Assembly (NCBI GenBank): GCA_903642325.1
Contig: CAHJWM010000006.1
Coordinates: forward strand, 88,725 to 152,724
DNA length: 64,000 bases
Origin: Myxococcales bacterium
GTDB lineage: Bacteria > Myxococcota_A > Polyangia > Polyangiales > Polyangiaceae
Direction of reading: 5' to 3'
The notes beneath the pieces are model-generated. The model did no database searches. It had not been told where the DNA came from and saw only the letters and a program-made list of their open reading frames with translations. Each line of letters begins with the position of its first letter. Within the stretch, counting starts at the first letter, position 1. The translations under genes were made by a program, and so were the position numbers. This document shows positions 26,958 through 36,862 of this stretch, piece by piece.

Positions 26958-28772
26958 GTGCGGCGCCGCCATTCGATAGCGGGCGTCTGCTCGGCCTTCG
27001 GCTCGCTCGGCGTGCTCGCCCGCGCGGCGGCGGCGGCGCCAACGTCCCCGACTCACGAATACCGAGTCGACTTCGCGGCTGACCACGTCTCGGTCGATGG
27101 CGAGCTCGGTTCGCTAGAGCTCGACGGCAATGTGCGCGTGCAAGCGCAGCGATATCGGCTCAGGAGCGAGCACTTACGCCTGCGACGCGGGCCGCGCGGG
27201 GTCGAGGTCGACGGCGCCGCCGACGTCGCGTTCTGCACCTGCGAGAGCCCACCGGTCCGGTTACGCGTCAGCCACGCCACGCTAGCTCCGCCCACGGATG
27301 CGCTCTTCGCCAATCCAAAGCTCGAGCTTTGGGGCTTACCGGTGCTCTGGCTGCCCGGCTTGTGGCTGCGCGCTCCGACGCGCAGTGGCCTGACCTTTCC
27401 GCGTTGGTCATACCGAGCGCGGGACGGCTTTTTCGTCGGCGGCGGGGCCTATTTCCCGCTGGCTAGCGATGATGGCCGCATCACTAAAAGCCTGAGCATC
27501 GGCGCGGGCGCCTATCTGCTGCATGGCGCCCGCCTCGAGGCCAAGCTCGACACCGAAAGAAGCTCGTCGCGCGTAGCGTGGGACCGCGTCGGTAACAGCG
27601 CCGTAGAAGTCGACGCGCACGGGAGCGCGGCCATGTCCGGGGCAACGTTTGCCTACCGCATCGATGCGTTGCGCGGCGCGCGCGCGCCCGTCGAGCCATC
27701 GCCTTTGGAAGTTGCCGCGCGCCGTACCGACCGCTTGCGCGTCAGCGTGCTGCACGTCGATGAGCTCGCAATTGGCTTTGGGTTGCGCGCGGACGCGCCG
27801 CGTGCGGGCGCTTTTCGTGACCTCGGTGCGGGTGGCCCGGAGCTCCATCTCGGGCTGTCCAGCAACCTGGGCCGAAACACCGCTTACGATGCCTACGCGG
27901 TCGCGCGCATCAGCACGACCGCGGCAAATCACGCAGAAACGGCCGTCCTCGAGCGCGCTACGCTGAGCTCGAATGCGCGCCCCGGCCCCTTCGGGGTGTC
28001 CCTAACTGCGTCGCAAGCCGCGCAGCTGCGCCAAGCCGAGCTGAGCCGTGACGGCGACCTCCGCGGCGGGCTGCAGGCGCGCGTGGGTTTGCCGCTGATC
28101 CGGGACTACGGCGGGGTCCTGCACCTCGTCGAACCGCTCCTAGTCAGCCGCGCCCGGGTAGACGCGTCGCGCCAGGGGTTACGACGAACCAGCGGCGGCG
28201 AGCTCCTAGCCGCGGCAGGGGTGGACAGCTCGCTCGGCGAGCGCGCGACGCGGCAGGCGGCTAGTATTGCAGTGCGGGCGGGCGCCATCGCACGCTCGGG
28301 CGCAAGCGAGCTCGTCGCCATGACCCGCACCACCGCCGACGCTCGTGCAGTCGGCATCTCGCAGTCCTTCGCGGTGGCCTCGCTGACTGCGCGGCCGGCG
28401 GTCGCGTCCTTGAGCCGTGTCCGTGTCGGGCCGGCGGATGGGCTGCACCTGCGGGTCCGCGCGGACGGCACCAGTGGTGGCCCGAGCGCGAGCGTTCGCA
28501 CGCTACTCGACGAAAACTGGTTCGACCCAGCCCGTCCTTTCCTGGATCGCGAGGGTTGGTCTGGCGGCAGCGAGGTTTCGCTGCCGTGGACGCGGGCGCT
28601 GTCGACCTCAGCTGCCTTGGACTACGACCTCACACGAAAGGCGCTGCTGGCGACCTGGTTCGGGTTTGGGTACCGCCATCCCTGTGGCTGCCTGGCGGTA
28701 GCAGGGTTCGCGGGCCATCGGGTGGGCCGCGACGGCGTGGATGCCTGGCTTGGCCTCGATCTCGCGCCATAA
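26958..28772 (+). CDS. LptD/OstA-like outer-membrane protein
   Basis: A 604-residue protein with a GTG start and a signal peptide (SLGVLARAAAAAPTS). Residues ~32-95 follow the OstA/LptA beta-jellyroll pattern: ADHVSVDGELGSLELDGNVRVQ, then YRLRSEHLRL. The next block, ELWGLPVLWLPGLWLRAPTRSGLTFP, resembles the start of the LptD barrel, and the remainder is beta-rich with a C-terminal strand pattern. LptD inserts LPS in the outer leaflet. Cysteines FCTC lie after the jellyroll. The protein is shorter than E. coli LptD (about 780 residues), so it may be the genome's LptD or a paralogue. It is linked to the next gene with no gap. Confidence 0.7.
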   Translation: MRRRHSIAGVCSAFGSLGVLARAAAAAPTSPTHEYRVDFAADHVSVDGELGSLELDGNVRVQAQRYRLRSEHLRLRRGPRGVEVDGAADVAFCTCESPPVRLRVSHATLAPPTDALFANPKLELWGLPVLWLPGLWLRAPTRSGLTFPRWSYRARDGFFVGGGAYFPLASDDGRITKSLSIGAGAYLLHGARLEAKLDTERSSSRVAWDRVGNSAVEVDAHGSAAMSGATFAYRIDALRGARAPVEPSPLEVAARRTDRLRVSVLHVDELAIGFGLRADAPRAGAFRDLGAGGPELHLGLSSNLGRNTAYDAYAVARISTTAANHAETAVLERATLSSNARPGPFGVSLTASQAAQLRQAELSRDGDLRGGLQARVGLPLIRDYGGVLHLVEPLLVSRARVDASRQGLRRTSGGELLAAAGVDSSLGERATRQAASIAVRAGAIARSGASELVAMTRTTADARAVGISQSFAVASLTARPAVASLSRVRVGPADGLHLRVRADGTSGGPSASVRTLLDENWFDPARPFLDREGWSGGSEVSLPWTRALSTSAALDYDLTRKALLATWFGFGYRHPCGCLAVAGFAGHRVGRDGVDAWLGLDLAP

Positions 28773-29993
28773 ATGGGGGCGAGCCGCCATTTTGGGCTCC
28801 GTTCGTCGGCAATGCCCGCGGGAGAGTCGCAGCATCCTCGCGATTCTAGTAACGTCATTAGCATCGTGTCGGAGAGCGAAAAGCCGTCTACGTCCGAGCC
28901 CGCGCTAGCGTCGCTAGTCGGCTTGACGATTGTCGTCGCCGACGACGACCGTATCGCGCGTGAGCTCTTGGCCGGGATACTGCGCCGCCACGGCTTCGTC
29001 GTGGAAAGCGTGCCGGATGGTCAACTAGCGGTAGAGCGGGTAGCCAAGGGCGGCGTCGATTTGGTCCTCCTCGACGTTCTGATGCCACGGTTGTCCGGCC
29101 TCGAGGCATGTCGCCTGCTGAAGGGCATGACGAGCGACGGCTTCTTGCCCGTGGTCCTCGTTACTGCAAAGACCGACACCGCCAGCCGCGTCGAGGGTTT
29201 GAAGATCGGCGCAGACGACTACGTGTGCAAACCGTTCGAGGAGGACGAGCTCGTGGCCCGCGTACAGGCCATGCTGCGCATCAAGCGGTCACATGACCAC
29301 GTGATCGTATCGCGAGCCCGTCTGGAACAGCTGAGCCTGCATGACGACCTGACTGGCCTTTATAACTATCGCTACCTGCACGCGCGCTTGAACGAAGAGT
29401 TCAAACGCGCCGAACGCTACCATGACCCGCTCGCTTGTCTCGTGATCGACATCGATCGCCTGCAGGCGCACAACGACGCCGGTGGTCGGGACGCGGGAGA
29501 CCGCGTGCTACGCTTCGTTGCCGACACCATTCGGCGCTCGCTCCGCGAAGTGGACGTAGTGGCTCGCTTCGGCGGGGACGAATTTTTGGTCGTCCTGCCC
29601 AGCACCCATTTCGCGGGCTCGGTCACCGTCGCCGACCGGATCTTCCAGGACGCGAACCAGCGCATCGCGGGCTGGGAGCAGCGCTCAGCGCTCCCGGTTG
29701 CACTGTCGCTCGGCGTCGCGCTGTTTCCTTCGCGCGACGTGCGTACCAAAGATGCCCTCCTGCGCGGCGCAGACGCAGCGCTCCACGCCGCGAAGCGCGA
29801 CGGTGGGAATCGAATTTGCGTCTATCAACAGCAGGGGCAAATGTACACGCCGGTCAGCGGTTTCAGCGTCACGGAAACGGCACCAAAAGCGATCAAGCCC
29901 CGCTCCGACCGACCCTATTACCGCTCCGATCGGCCGACCGCGCCGTCCAGCGTCGCGCGCCCGCCGGTCACGCCCGAGAGGAAGCCGGAGTGA
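28773..29993 (+). CDS. response regulator with GGDEF domain (diguanylate cyclase-like)
   Basis: A 406-residue PleD-like protein. REC domain ~50-172: acidic pocket ADDD, phospho-acceptor Asp101 (LLDVLMP) and CKPF Lys153. GGDEF domain ~185-345: intact GGDEF (267-271), with an RxxD inhibitory site (258-261) exactly five residues upstream. The output would be c-di-GMP. Two usually conserved positions differ: the FK of DxDxFKxxND is LQ here, and the following YGH is GGR, so catalytic efficiency is uncertain. The C-terminal ~50 residues are Pro/Arg-rich and disordered. The ATG immediately follows the TAA of the LptD-like gene, and the next gene overlaps it by 4 nt. Confidence 0.9.
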   Translation: MGASRHFGLRSSAMPAGESQHPRDSSNVISIVSESEKPSTSEPALASLVGLTIVVADDDRIARELLAGILRRHGFVVESVPDGQLAVERVAKGGVDLVLLDVLMPRLSGLEACRLLKGMTSDGFLPVVLVTAKTDTASRVEGLKIGADDYVCKPFEEDELVARVQAMLRIKRSHDHVIVSRARLEQLSLHDDLTGLYNYRYLHARLNEEFKRAERYHDPLACLVIDIDRLQAHNDAGGRDAGDRVLRFVADTIRRSLREVDVVARFGGDEFLVVLPSTHFAGSVTVADRIFQDANQRIAGWEQRSALPVALSLGVALFPSRDVRTKDALLRGADAALHAAKRDGGNRICVYQQQGQMYTPVSGFSVTETAPKAIKPRSDRPYYRSDRPTAPSSVARPPVTPERKPE

Positions 29994-31465
29994 CACTGTC
30001 GGTCCGACCGCGGCCCGGCGAGTCCGGGGCGGTGAAGCTCGAGGAAGCGCCACCGCGCGTACTGGTCGTCGACGACGAGCCTACCTTACGCCGCACGCTT
30101 GCTCGCTTGCTGAACAGCCGTAACATGACGGTTTTGACGGCCGACGACGGGGCGCAGGCCATCGCGCTCTTGGCGCGCGAATCGGTCGATGTCGTGCTCG
30201 TCGACTTGATGATGCCGAACGTGGGCGGGCTCGAGCTCCTCGACCACGTGCGTGCGTCGCACGCAGGCGTGGAGGTCATCATGATGACGGCGTTCGGCGA
30301 CGTCGAGACCGCGGTCAAGGCCGTGCGCGCGGGGGCTTACCACTTCCTCACCAAGCCTTTTCGCTCGAACGACGAGGTGGTGCTCACCGTCACCAAAGCG
30401 GCCGAGCGACGGCGGCTCGTCGACCGCGCGCTTCTGCTCGAGCGACGGCTCGAACAGATGGAGAAATTCGGGGAGCTGATCGGCAACTCCAGCGCTATGC
30501 AAGAGGTGTATCGGCTGGCGATCGGAGTCGCGCCGACATCTTCGACCGTGCTCATTCTAGGTGAGAGCGGCACGGGTAAGGAGCTCACCGCGCGCGCCAT
30601 TCACGGCCATTCGGCGCGCGTCAGTAATCCGTTCGTTGCCGTCAATTGCTCCGCGATTCCCGTCGACCTCGTCGAGAGCGAGCTATTTGGGCACGTGCGC
30701 GGGGCCTTTACCGGTGCCACTGCCACCCGCGCCGGCCTGTTCGAATCGGCCGACCGCGGCACGTTGTTCCTGGACGAGGTCGGGGATTTGCCGCCGCTGG
30801 CGCAGGTCAAACTGCTGCGCGCGCTGCAGGAAGGCGAGGTCAAGCGCGTCGGTTCGAACGAGACGCGTATCGTCGATGTGCGCGTGGTGGCCGCCACCAA
30901 CGTCGACCTACGGAGCCGCATCGCCGCTGGGCGCTTCCGTGAGGATCTTTATTATCGCTTGAACGTCGTACCGATCTCGCTGCCTGCGCTTCGTGAGCGA
31001 CGCGAGGATATTCCGCTGCTCGCCTATCACTTCTTGCAAAAGTATGCGTCGCGCTCCGGCAGCCAAGTGAAGAAGATTTCACCGGACGCCATGCGCCTCT
31101 TGGCGGCGCATCATTGGCAAGGCAACGTACGTGAGCTAGAGAACGCCATCGAGCACGCTGTCGTATTCTGTCGGGACGACACCATGACCCCGGGTGAGCT
31201 GCCGTTCGGCCGACCCAGCAATGGAGCGCCCGCTGATACCGCAGCGAGCAATGGCGCGGATGCTCCCAACGACACGCTTTTCGAGCTTCCTTACCGCGAG
31301 GCCAAGGAGCAGTCGCTCGAGGCCTTCGAGACCGCGTATTTCGTGCGCCTTTTGCAGCGCACGCAGGGCAACGTATCGGAGGCAGCGCGCCAAGCCGGGC
31401 TCGACCGTTCGAATTTTCGGCGCGCGGTCAAGCGAGCTGGCGTAAGAGTTCGCGACGACGAATGA
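29990..31465 (+). CDS. sigma-54-dependent response regulator (NtrC family)
   Basis: A 491-residue activator: REC domain ~22-140 (phospho-acceptor Asp72, Lys122), AAA+ domain ~160-390 with Walker A GESGTGKE (191-198), the sigma-54 contact loop GAFTGA (238-243), Walker B LFLDE (259-263) and arginine-finger region, then a Fis-type helix-turn-helix ([19 protein letters not shown]). All motifs needed to open sigma-54 promoters are intact. The start is the GTG at 29990, overlapping the previous stop as GTGA with a GAGGAAG box before it; the longer upstream frame is the shadow of the GGDEF gene. No histidine kinase is adjacent, so its partner is elsewhere or shared. Confidence 0.95.
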   Translation: MTLSVRPRPGESGAVKLEEAPPRVLVVDDEPTLRRTLARLLNSRNMTVLTADDGAQAIALLARESVDVVLVDLMMPNVGGLELLDHVRASHAGVEVIMMTAFGDVETAVKAVRAGAYHFLTKPFRSNDEVVLTVTKAAERRRLVDRALLLERRLEQMEKFGELIGNSSAMQEVYRLAIGVAPTSSTVLILGESGTGKELTARAIHGHSARVSNPFVAVNCSAIPVDLVESELFGHVRGAFTGATATRAGLFESADRGTLFLDEVGDLPPLAQVKLLRALQEGEVKRVGSNETRIVDVRVVAATNVDLRSRIAAGRFREDLYYRLNVVPISLPALRERREDIPLLAYHFLQKYASRSGSQVKKISPDAMRLLAAHHWQGNVRELENAIEHAVVFCRDDTMTPGELPFGRPSNGAPADTAASNGADAPNDTLFELPYREAKEQSLEAFETAYFVRLLQRTQGNVSEAARQAGLDRSNFRRAVKRAGVRVRDDE

Positions 31466-32898
31466 CCCGTTCCTGGATATTCGGCCGAGCGGGCACGCGT
31501 AGCGCTCTGCTCCGAGTTGCATGCCTAGTAGGGCTTTCTACCTCGGCTGGCCATGCGCGAGCGCAAGACTCTACCGAGGCCCTGAACGCTGCCGCAAGCT
31601 CGCTGCCGCTCGCCGCCCCGCATGCGCGCGTGTTGTCCTTGAGGCGATGTCTGGAGCTTGCCGTCTTGAACTACCCACGGGTGGCGGAAGCGCGCGCACG
31701 CTTGCTGCAAAAACGGGCGCAGCTCGACCAAGCCTTCAGCGCACCGTACAGCGACTTCACGATGACGGGCGGCGTCGGTCCGGCCCCGACGGTGCGCGGC
31801 ACGTCCGTCTACAGCCCGGACACGGACAAGGCCATCACCAACCACCTGGGTATTGCTTGGCAGCTCGGCGTGACGGGTGCAATTCCGCTTTGGACGTTCG
31901 GCAAGATCAGCAATCTTTGGGACGCGGCCGACGCGCAAGTGCGGGTCGGCGAGCACGAGGTGAAAAAAGAGCAAAACGACGTGAAGCTTACCGTGCGCCG
32001 CGCGTATTACGGCGCGCAACTGGCACGCGATGCGCTCACGCTGCTGCGCGAAGCTTCCGGCCGCATCGATTCCTACCTCGGGCGCATGCAAAAACAAGTC
32101 GATCACGGGGAGGGGGACGACGTCGCGCTGCTCAAGCTAAGGATGTACCGAGCGGAGCTCGATGCGCGTCAGAGCGAAGCCACGCGCCAAGAATCCATCG
32201 CCATTTCGGGCCTCCGCTTCCTCACGGGCGGTCCAGATGTCGAAGTGCCCGACGCGCCCCTCCAGCAAAGCAGCCACCGGCTTGCCCCGCTCGCTCACTA
32301 CCTGTCAGCGGCGCGCTTGTATCGCCCGGAAGTAAACATGGCGCGCGCGGGTGTGCTGGCGCGCGAAGCGCAGGCGCGCATGGAGCGCGCCAAGTATTTC
32401 CCCGATCTCGCGCTCGGTATGAGCTTCAATTACTCCGCCGCACCGCTGGTCGAAGACCAGAGAAACCCGTTCGTGCGCGACAACGCCAACTTCCTCAGCT
32501 ACGGCGCGGCCCTCGTTTTCAGATACAAGCTCGATTTCTTGCCTCAGTCGGCTCGCCTGGCGCAAGCCAACGCCCAACTCGAAGAACAGCGCGCGACCGA
32601 GCGCTACGCGTTGGGCGGTGTCGGTACCGAGGTGGAGCAAGCCTTTCTGGAAGCGGAAGACGCCGCGCGCCGTTTAGACGCCTACACGCGCGCTACGGGC
32701 TACGCCAAGCAGTGGCTAATCCAGATCCAAGAAGGCATCGACGTCGGCACCTACGAGAACGAAGATATCGTCGACCCCGCAAAAGAGTACGCTACCAAGC
32801 GCTTTTTACAGATGAACGCCACCTACGACTACAACATCGCGCTCGCCAAACTTGCCCAAGCGACGGGTTGGGAAGTCGTCACCGGCGCCGACGAATGA
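31462..32898 (+). CDS. TolC-family outer-membrane channel protein
   Basis: A 478-residue protein with a signal peptide cleaved near residue 34 ([10 protein letters not shown]). Two repeated halves of long alpha-helical hairpins ([25 protein letters not shown] and [34 protein letters not shown]) and two beta-rich segments give the TolC/OMF trimeric channel plan for type I secretion or RND/MFS efflux. It overlaps the NtrC-like gene by 4 nt (ATGA). No periplasmic adaptor or inner-membrane pump is present in this cluster, which is unusual for a TolC homologue. Confidence 0.9.
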   Translation: MTRSWIFGRAGTRSALLRVACLVGLSTSAGHARAQDSTEALNAAASSLPLAAPHARVLSLRRCLELAVLNYPRVAEARARLLQKRAQLDQAFSAPYSDFTMTGGVGPAPTVRGTSVYSPDTDKAITNHLGIAWQLGVTGAIPLWTFGKISNLWDAADAQVRVGEHEVKKEQNDVKLTVRRAYYGAQLARDALTLLREASGRIDSYLGRMQKQVDHGEGDDVALLKLRMYRAELDARQSEATRQESIAISGLRFLTGGPDVEVPDAPLQQSSHRLAPLAHYLSAARLYRPEVNMARAGVLAREAQARMERAKYFPDLALGMSFNYSAAPLVEDQRNPFVRDNANFLSYGAALVFRYKLDFLPQSARLAQANAQLEEQRATERYALGGVGTEVEQAFLEAEDAARRLDAYTRATGYAKQWLIQIQEGIDVGTYENEDIVDPAKEYATKRFLQMNATYDYNIALAKLAQATGWEVVTGADE

Positions 32899-33024
32899 GC
32901 CCCTCGCGCCAGCATTGTTTTTCGGACTTACGCTCGAGCTAAAGGGGGGCGCTCGCGCTCCAGCATCGCAGCTCGAAGCCCGAGCGGTAGCGAGCCCTGC
33001 CGCCCCCTACGGCCCAGCCCATGT

Positions 33025-34989
33025 TCAGTCGTCGCCGCTGTCATCGTCGGAATCGGTCTCGCTGTCGGAGTCCGAGTCGTCCATCTCTTGGTCGAGATAC
33101 AGGTCGGAGTCGTCATCGCGCGCGGTCGCGGCCGCGGCCACCGCCGATGTCGGCTTCTCGGACTTCTCCGACTTTTCGTCGCCTTTGGGCGGCGAAGAAG
33201 AGCGTGACTTGGTGGCGTCGTGGTCTTCGATCTTCTTTTCGATGCTGAGGAGCGCATTCATGATCGACTCGCTCACCATGGACACGATGACGGGTAGCTG
33301 GCCCTTCAACGCTTCGTAATAGCGTTGCCGCTCTGTAGAATGAATGATCGCCGGCGGGTGGCCCGCCCGCATCAAGAGCACGTTCATCAATAAGCGCGAG
33401 ACCTTACCGCTGTCTTGCGGGAACGGAAATACGCGCAGCAGATCATAGTGGATGCGTGCCGCGATCCGGATCGGGCTCTTCAGCTTTTTCGGCTCCGGCC
33501 CGTTCAGCCAGTCGATCACCTGGCGCGCCTTGTACGCGATCTTGTCGGGCGCTGCGTACTCGTGAAAATACAAGCGATGCTGCGGGATGTCCTTTCGGTA
33601 CTTCACCGTCTTCACGTCGCCCTCCTCCGGGTGGAGGATGCAGTAGATCTTTTTGATCGTATCGACGCTGATGGGAACGCGCTTCTTCTCCGACAGCTCG
33701 CGCACGTACTCGATGGCCTGCCGATGCCGGCGGATCTCGTCGCACACAGGCTGAAGCCCGGAGTCGGCGACCACGCTCATGTTCGGGTCAATCGCCGTCT
33801 TCAGCTCTTGAAAAGTGTACACGACGCCTTCCAACGCGCTGTCGTGATAGACCCACGACATCTCGAAGCTCTCGCGGTATTCGCGGTGAAACTGATCGTC
33901 GAGGCCGTTCAAACGCTCGTTGATAGTCGCCCAGCGCTCTTCGACCGAAAGCTGGGGCGGCGGAGGTGACGGAGGAGCGGCGGCAGCGGGCACGGGCAAC
34001 GCCGGGGCGGCCTGCCGCGGCGGATCCTGCGCTATTTCCGGCAGGCGGGTACCGAGAAGCTTCTGCCGTTCCTCGAGCTCTTGGCGGCGAGTGGTGCCTG
34101 ACTGATTGGGGATCGTGTCTGCGCGGTACTGACGAGTGGTGACGCCCCGGCCAATGCCATCCCCGCGCTGTGAGCGCTTGCTCGCGCGAGCAACTTTGCC
34201 CTCTAAGGCGCGCCGCGCGGCCTCGCGCTCGGCCCGGATGCGCTCGCGCTCGGTTTCCTTGGCTTTGCGGTAGGCTTCGCGCTCCGCATCTTTTGCCTTC
34301 TTCTCCTCGTCCTTCAGGCGCTTCGCTTCTTCGCGCGCGGCGTCCCGCTCGGCGATCTTCTGAAGCCGCTCTTCTTCGCGCTCACGCGCGATGCGCTCTT
34401 TTTCGGCGTCCTTGGCCTTTTGGGCGGCCACGCGCTCGGCGTCTTTGGCTTTCTGAGCGGCGACGCGTTCGGCTTCTTTTACTTTGAGCCCGGCCACGCG
34501 CTCGGCGTCTTTGGCTTTCTGCTCACGCGCGCGTTCTTTCTCGCGCTCTTTTTTCTCGCGCTCGGCGGCCTTGGCTTTGGCGGCCTTTTCGCGTTCGGCG
34601 TCTTTGCGGAGCTTTTCGCGTTCGCGCTCTTTTTTCTCGCGCTCGGCGGCCTTGGCTTTGGCGGCCTTTTCGCGTTCAGCGTCTTTGCGGAGCTTTTCGC
34701 GTTCGCGCTCTTTTTTCTCGCGCTCGGCGGCCTTGGCTTTGGCGGCCTTTTCGCGTTCGGCGTCTTTGCGGAGCTTTTTGCGATCCACCGGTGGCCGAGC
34801 GTCGGCCTTGGCGGCCTTTTTCTTGGCGGCCGTTCGCTTGGCGACTACGCGAGGCGCCTTTTTCGGCGCACGTTTGGGCTTTGCGGCCGGCTTTTTGGTC
34901 GCCGGCTTTTGGGCCTGTTTACGTCGATTAGGAGCGGCCTTCGCCTTGGCGCGGCCGTTCTTCGGAGGAGCTTTCTTTCGGACGGACAT
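33025..34989 (-). CDS. coiled-coil protein with degenerate Fic domain
   Basis: An approximately 654-residue protein. Residues 1-65 are Lys/Ala/Pro-rich and histone H1-like. Residues ~66-270 are a charged coiled coil built from tandem repeats. A linker leads to a Fic-fold domain (~385-600) with an inhibitory-helix-like DSALEG and the helical core up to a YYEALKG helix. The catalytic loop, normally HPFx[D/E]GNGRxxR, reads FPFPQDSGKVSR (521-532): His, Asn and the first Arg are replaced, so AMP transfer is unlikely by the known mechanism. The C-terminus is a Ser/Asp-rich acidic tail. The start is the ATG of MSVRKKAPPK; no strong Shine-Dalgarno is visible. Confidence 0.82.
   Translation of the reverse strand: MSVRKKAPPKNGRAKAKAAPNRRKQAQKPATKKPAAKPKRAPKKAPRVVAKRTAAKKKAAKADARPPVDRKKLRKDAEREKAAKAKAAEREKKEREREKLRKDAEREKAAKAKAAEREKKEREREKLRKDAEREKAAKAKAAEREKKEREKERAREQKAKDAERVAGLKVKEAERVAAQKAKDAERVAAQKAKDAEKERIAREREEERLQKIAERDAAREEAKRLKDEEKKAKDAEREAYRKAKETERERIRAEREAARRALEGKVARASKRSQRGDGIGRGVTTRQYRADTIPNQSGTTRRQELEERQKLLGTRLPEIAQDPPRQAAPALPVPAAAAPPSPPPPQLSVEERWATINERLNGLDDQFHREYRESFEMSWVYHDSALEGVVYTFQELKTAIDPNMSVVADSGLQPVCDEIRRHRQAIEYVRELSEKKRVPISVDTIKKIYCILHPEEGDVKTVKYRKDIPQHRLYFHEYAAPDKIAYKARQVIDWLNGPEPKKLKSPIRIAARIHYDLLRVFPFPQDSGKVSRLLMNVLLMRAGHPPAIIHSTERQRYYEALKGQLPVIVSMVSESIMNALLSIEKKIEDHDATKSRSSSPPKGDEKSEKSEKPTSAVAAAATARDDDSDLYLDQEMDDSDSDSETDSDDDSGDD
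34546..34788 (-). repeat. 81-bp in-frame tandem repeat (about 3 copies)
   Basis: Copies begin at 34546, 34627 and 34708 with exact 81-bp spacing and nearly identical sequence; the third decays at its end. Each encodes 27 residues of the charged coiled coil (core AAKAKAAEREKKERERE). A less regular set of 12-residue units with core KDAERVAAQKA lies just C-terminal of them, at about 34400-34510. The period is a multiple of 3, so copy-number changes would keep the frame. Confidence 0.92.
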
Positions 34990-35238
34990 CGCGGAAATCA
35001 GCGGCAAAATAAGAGAACGGCTAGACCCTGACGCCGGCCGTCCGAGCGAACACCGAGCGCTCCCTCGAACCGCGGCGGGACCGGCGTCCCAGGGCCGAAG
35101 CCCTCGGCAACCTAATCGGCTGGCACACAATCCGTCAAGGTCCGTATCTCGTTGTTTGTTCTAAGCTGAGCGCGCCCCGCAAAGGCGCACGCGAGAGGAC
35201 CGACACGCGCACGACCGGCCCGCGAATCTCGAAGCGAG

Positions 35239-36054
35239 CTACTTGAAGTAGTCGGGGAAAATTTCGCTGTTAGCGAGCGGCCGGTTGCGCTCCGTCAGCA
35301 CCTCTACGCCGCTCTCGGTCACGAGCACGGTATGCTCGAATTGAGCTGAAAGAGAGCCGTCTGACGTAACGGCGGTCCAGTCATCATCTAAAACGTCGAC
35401 CTCCCACGAGCCGATGTTCACCATCGGCTCGATCGTGAAGGTCATGCCGGGCTTCAGCCGCTCGCCCTTCCCCCAGCGACCATAGTGCGCGACCTTTGGC
35501 TCGTCGTGAAACTTACGGCCGATGCCGTGGCCCACGAAGTCACGCACCACGGAGCACCCCTGACCCTCGGCAAACTCCTGAATCGCCGCGCCCAAATCGC
35601 CGAGCCGCGCGCCGGGGCGAACCTGGGCAATGCCCAAACAAAGCGAGCGCCGTGCCACCTCTACCACGCGGCGAGCCTCCTCACTGACCTTGCCCACGTA
35701 GAAGGTGGCCGAGGTGTCGCCGTGGAAGCCCTTGTAGATGTGAGTGACGTCGATATTGATGATATCCCCGTCGCGCAGCACGCGTTCGCCGGGGATGCCG
35801 TGACACACCACCTCATTCACCGAGGTGCAGACGCTTTTTGGAAACCCTTTGTAATTGAGCGGCGCCGGTCGCGCGCCCTGCTTGAGGGTGTGGGCGTGCA
35901 CGAAGCTGTTGATCTCTTCCGTGCTCAGCCCTGGGCGCACGATCTCACCAACGGCGGAGAGGGTCTCTGCGGCGAGCTGCGACACGACCCGCATTGCGTC
36001 GATTTCGGCCGGCCCCTTGATTTCGACTGCTGAGCTACGAAAGTGCATGTCCAT
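35239..36054 (-). CDS. map: methionine aminopeptidase, type I
   Basis: A 271-residue cytoplasmic metalloenzyme removing the initiator Met from nascent proteins. The five metal ligands are present: Asp102 (NIDVTH), Asp113 (HGDTSA), His176 (VGHGIG), Glu209 (TIEPM) and Glu240 (FEHT), with the substrate His85 (VCHGIP). There is no N-terminal zinc-finger extension. It follows the lipoprotein gene at 36100-36660 by 45 bp, so it may be second in a two-gene minus-strand unit. Confidence 0.97.
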   Translation of the reverse strand: MDMHFRSSAVEIKGPAEIDAMRVVSQLAAETLSAVGEIVRPGLSTEEINSFVHAHTLKQGARPAPLNYKGFPKSVCTSVNEVVCHGIPGERVLRDGDIINIDVTHIYKGFHGDTSATFYVGKVSEEARRVVEVARRSLCLGIAQVRPGARLGDLGAAIQEFAEGQGCSVVRDFVGHGIGRKFHDEPKVAHYGRWGKGERLKPGMTFTIEPMVNIGSWEVDVLDDDWTAVTSDGSLSAQFEHTVLVTESGVEVLTERNRPLANSEIFPDYFK

Positions 36055-36099
36055 CTTCGTTGTAGCCTCGATTCGAGGCGCGGGGGAGTCGCAAGAGTA

Positions 36100-36660
36100 T
36101 CACCGTTTCGGGCCGGACGCCGCTCGAATCAGGGCAATGCGGGCGCGCAACTCGGGAAGGTTCGGCTCGCCGTGAAAATGCAGCACGACCTCATCGCTCG
36201 CGCGATAAGCGCGAGTCATGAGCAAAATTTCCTTGCCAACCCAGGCGCCGCCCACGCGGTCCAACCAGTGAAATGCCGGGTCTCTGGCTGATATCGTCAG
36301 AGAGACCGGTTCCGTCGGCAAGGGACCCGCCAGGCTGGCTAGGGGTCGGAAAACCAGCGAGTAGCGGCGCTTGTCGTCGACGCTTCCCTCACGCGATACG
36401 GTTGCTACTTTGACGACCCAAATATCTTCGGCAAGCCGCACGCGGTCGTTGAAATGCGGATCGTCGCCCGCTACGCCCGGCACGAACGCCGTCTCGAATA
36501 AGTGTCCGGAAAAGCTGTCGTCGAGCAAGGTCGCGTCTTCCGCGCCAAAGCTCGGCAGGCCCTCCGCCGGCGACCTTGGCGGCGGCGGTGGGCGGCACGC
36601 GACTGCGATCACCGCCACCAACAGTGCGACCCCTTTGACTGAGCGGCGAAGTAACAGCAC
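36100..36660 (-). CDS. lipoprotein of unknown function
   Basis: A 186-residue protein if started at the GTG at 36660, which gives a textbook lipoprotein signal: LLLRRSVKG, then the hydrophobic core VALLVAVIAVAC with Cys22. A TTG 20 codons upstream would leave an overlong signal peptide. After PPPPP the mature domain reads as mixed beta: DDSFSGHLFETAFVPGV, RLAEDIWVVKVATVSREG and VVLHFHGEPNLPELRARIALI. No family is recognised. It lies directly upstream of map. Confidence 0.75.
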   Translation of the reverse strand: MLLLRRSVKGVALLVAVIAVACRPPPPPRSPAEGLPSFGAEDATLLDDSFSGHLFETAFVPGVAGDDPHFNDRVRLAEDIWVVKVATVSREGSVDDKRRYSLVFRPLASLAGPLPTEPVSLTISARDPAFHWLDRVGGAWVGKEILLMTRAYRASDEVVLHFHGEPNLPELRARIALIRAASGPKR

Positions 36661-36862
36661 GTGTCTGATGACTTTGGAAAAACTGACGAGCCGAGAGCGC
36701 TTGAATTCGATAAAGAGCAAAAAGACCCGACGGGGCGACGCGACAGAGACTTATTCGAGGGGTGTCTTCGTCCAACTGTCTGCTTGAGTGATTCGAGCGA
36801 TGAGTGTTAAGTTTCCGTGCCGCTTCGCGGCGGGTAAGCTCGAAAATTTTCGGAGGATAGCA

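Noticed and set aside
29435..29989. N-terminal extension of the NtrC-like frame
   Set aside because: It lies within the GGDEF gene in another frame; the GTG at 29990 overlaps the previous stop and has a ribosome-binding site.
32852..33319. Ser/Glu-rich plus-strand frame at the end of the TolC-like gene
   Set aside because: It is antisense to the acidic tail of the Fic-like protein, and its Ser-rich sequence mirrors Asp/Ser codons.
34546..34788. Regularly spaced repeats considered as a CRISPR array
   Set aside because: The units are contiguous, 81 bp, in frame and coding; there are no unique spacers and no cas genes.
34420..35031. Plus-strand frame of about 200 codons with hydrophobic Phe/Leu/Gly repeats that looks like a membrane protein
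   Set aside because: It is the mirror of the Lys/Glu/Ala codons of the coiled-coil repeats on the minus strand; it has no ribosome-binding site and the repeat structure is explained by the minus-strand gene.
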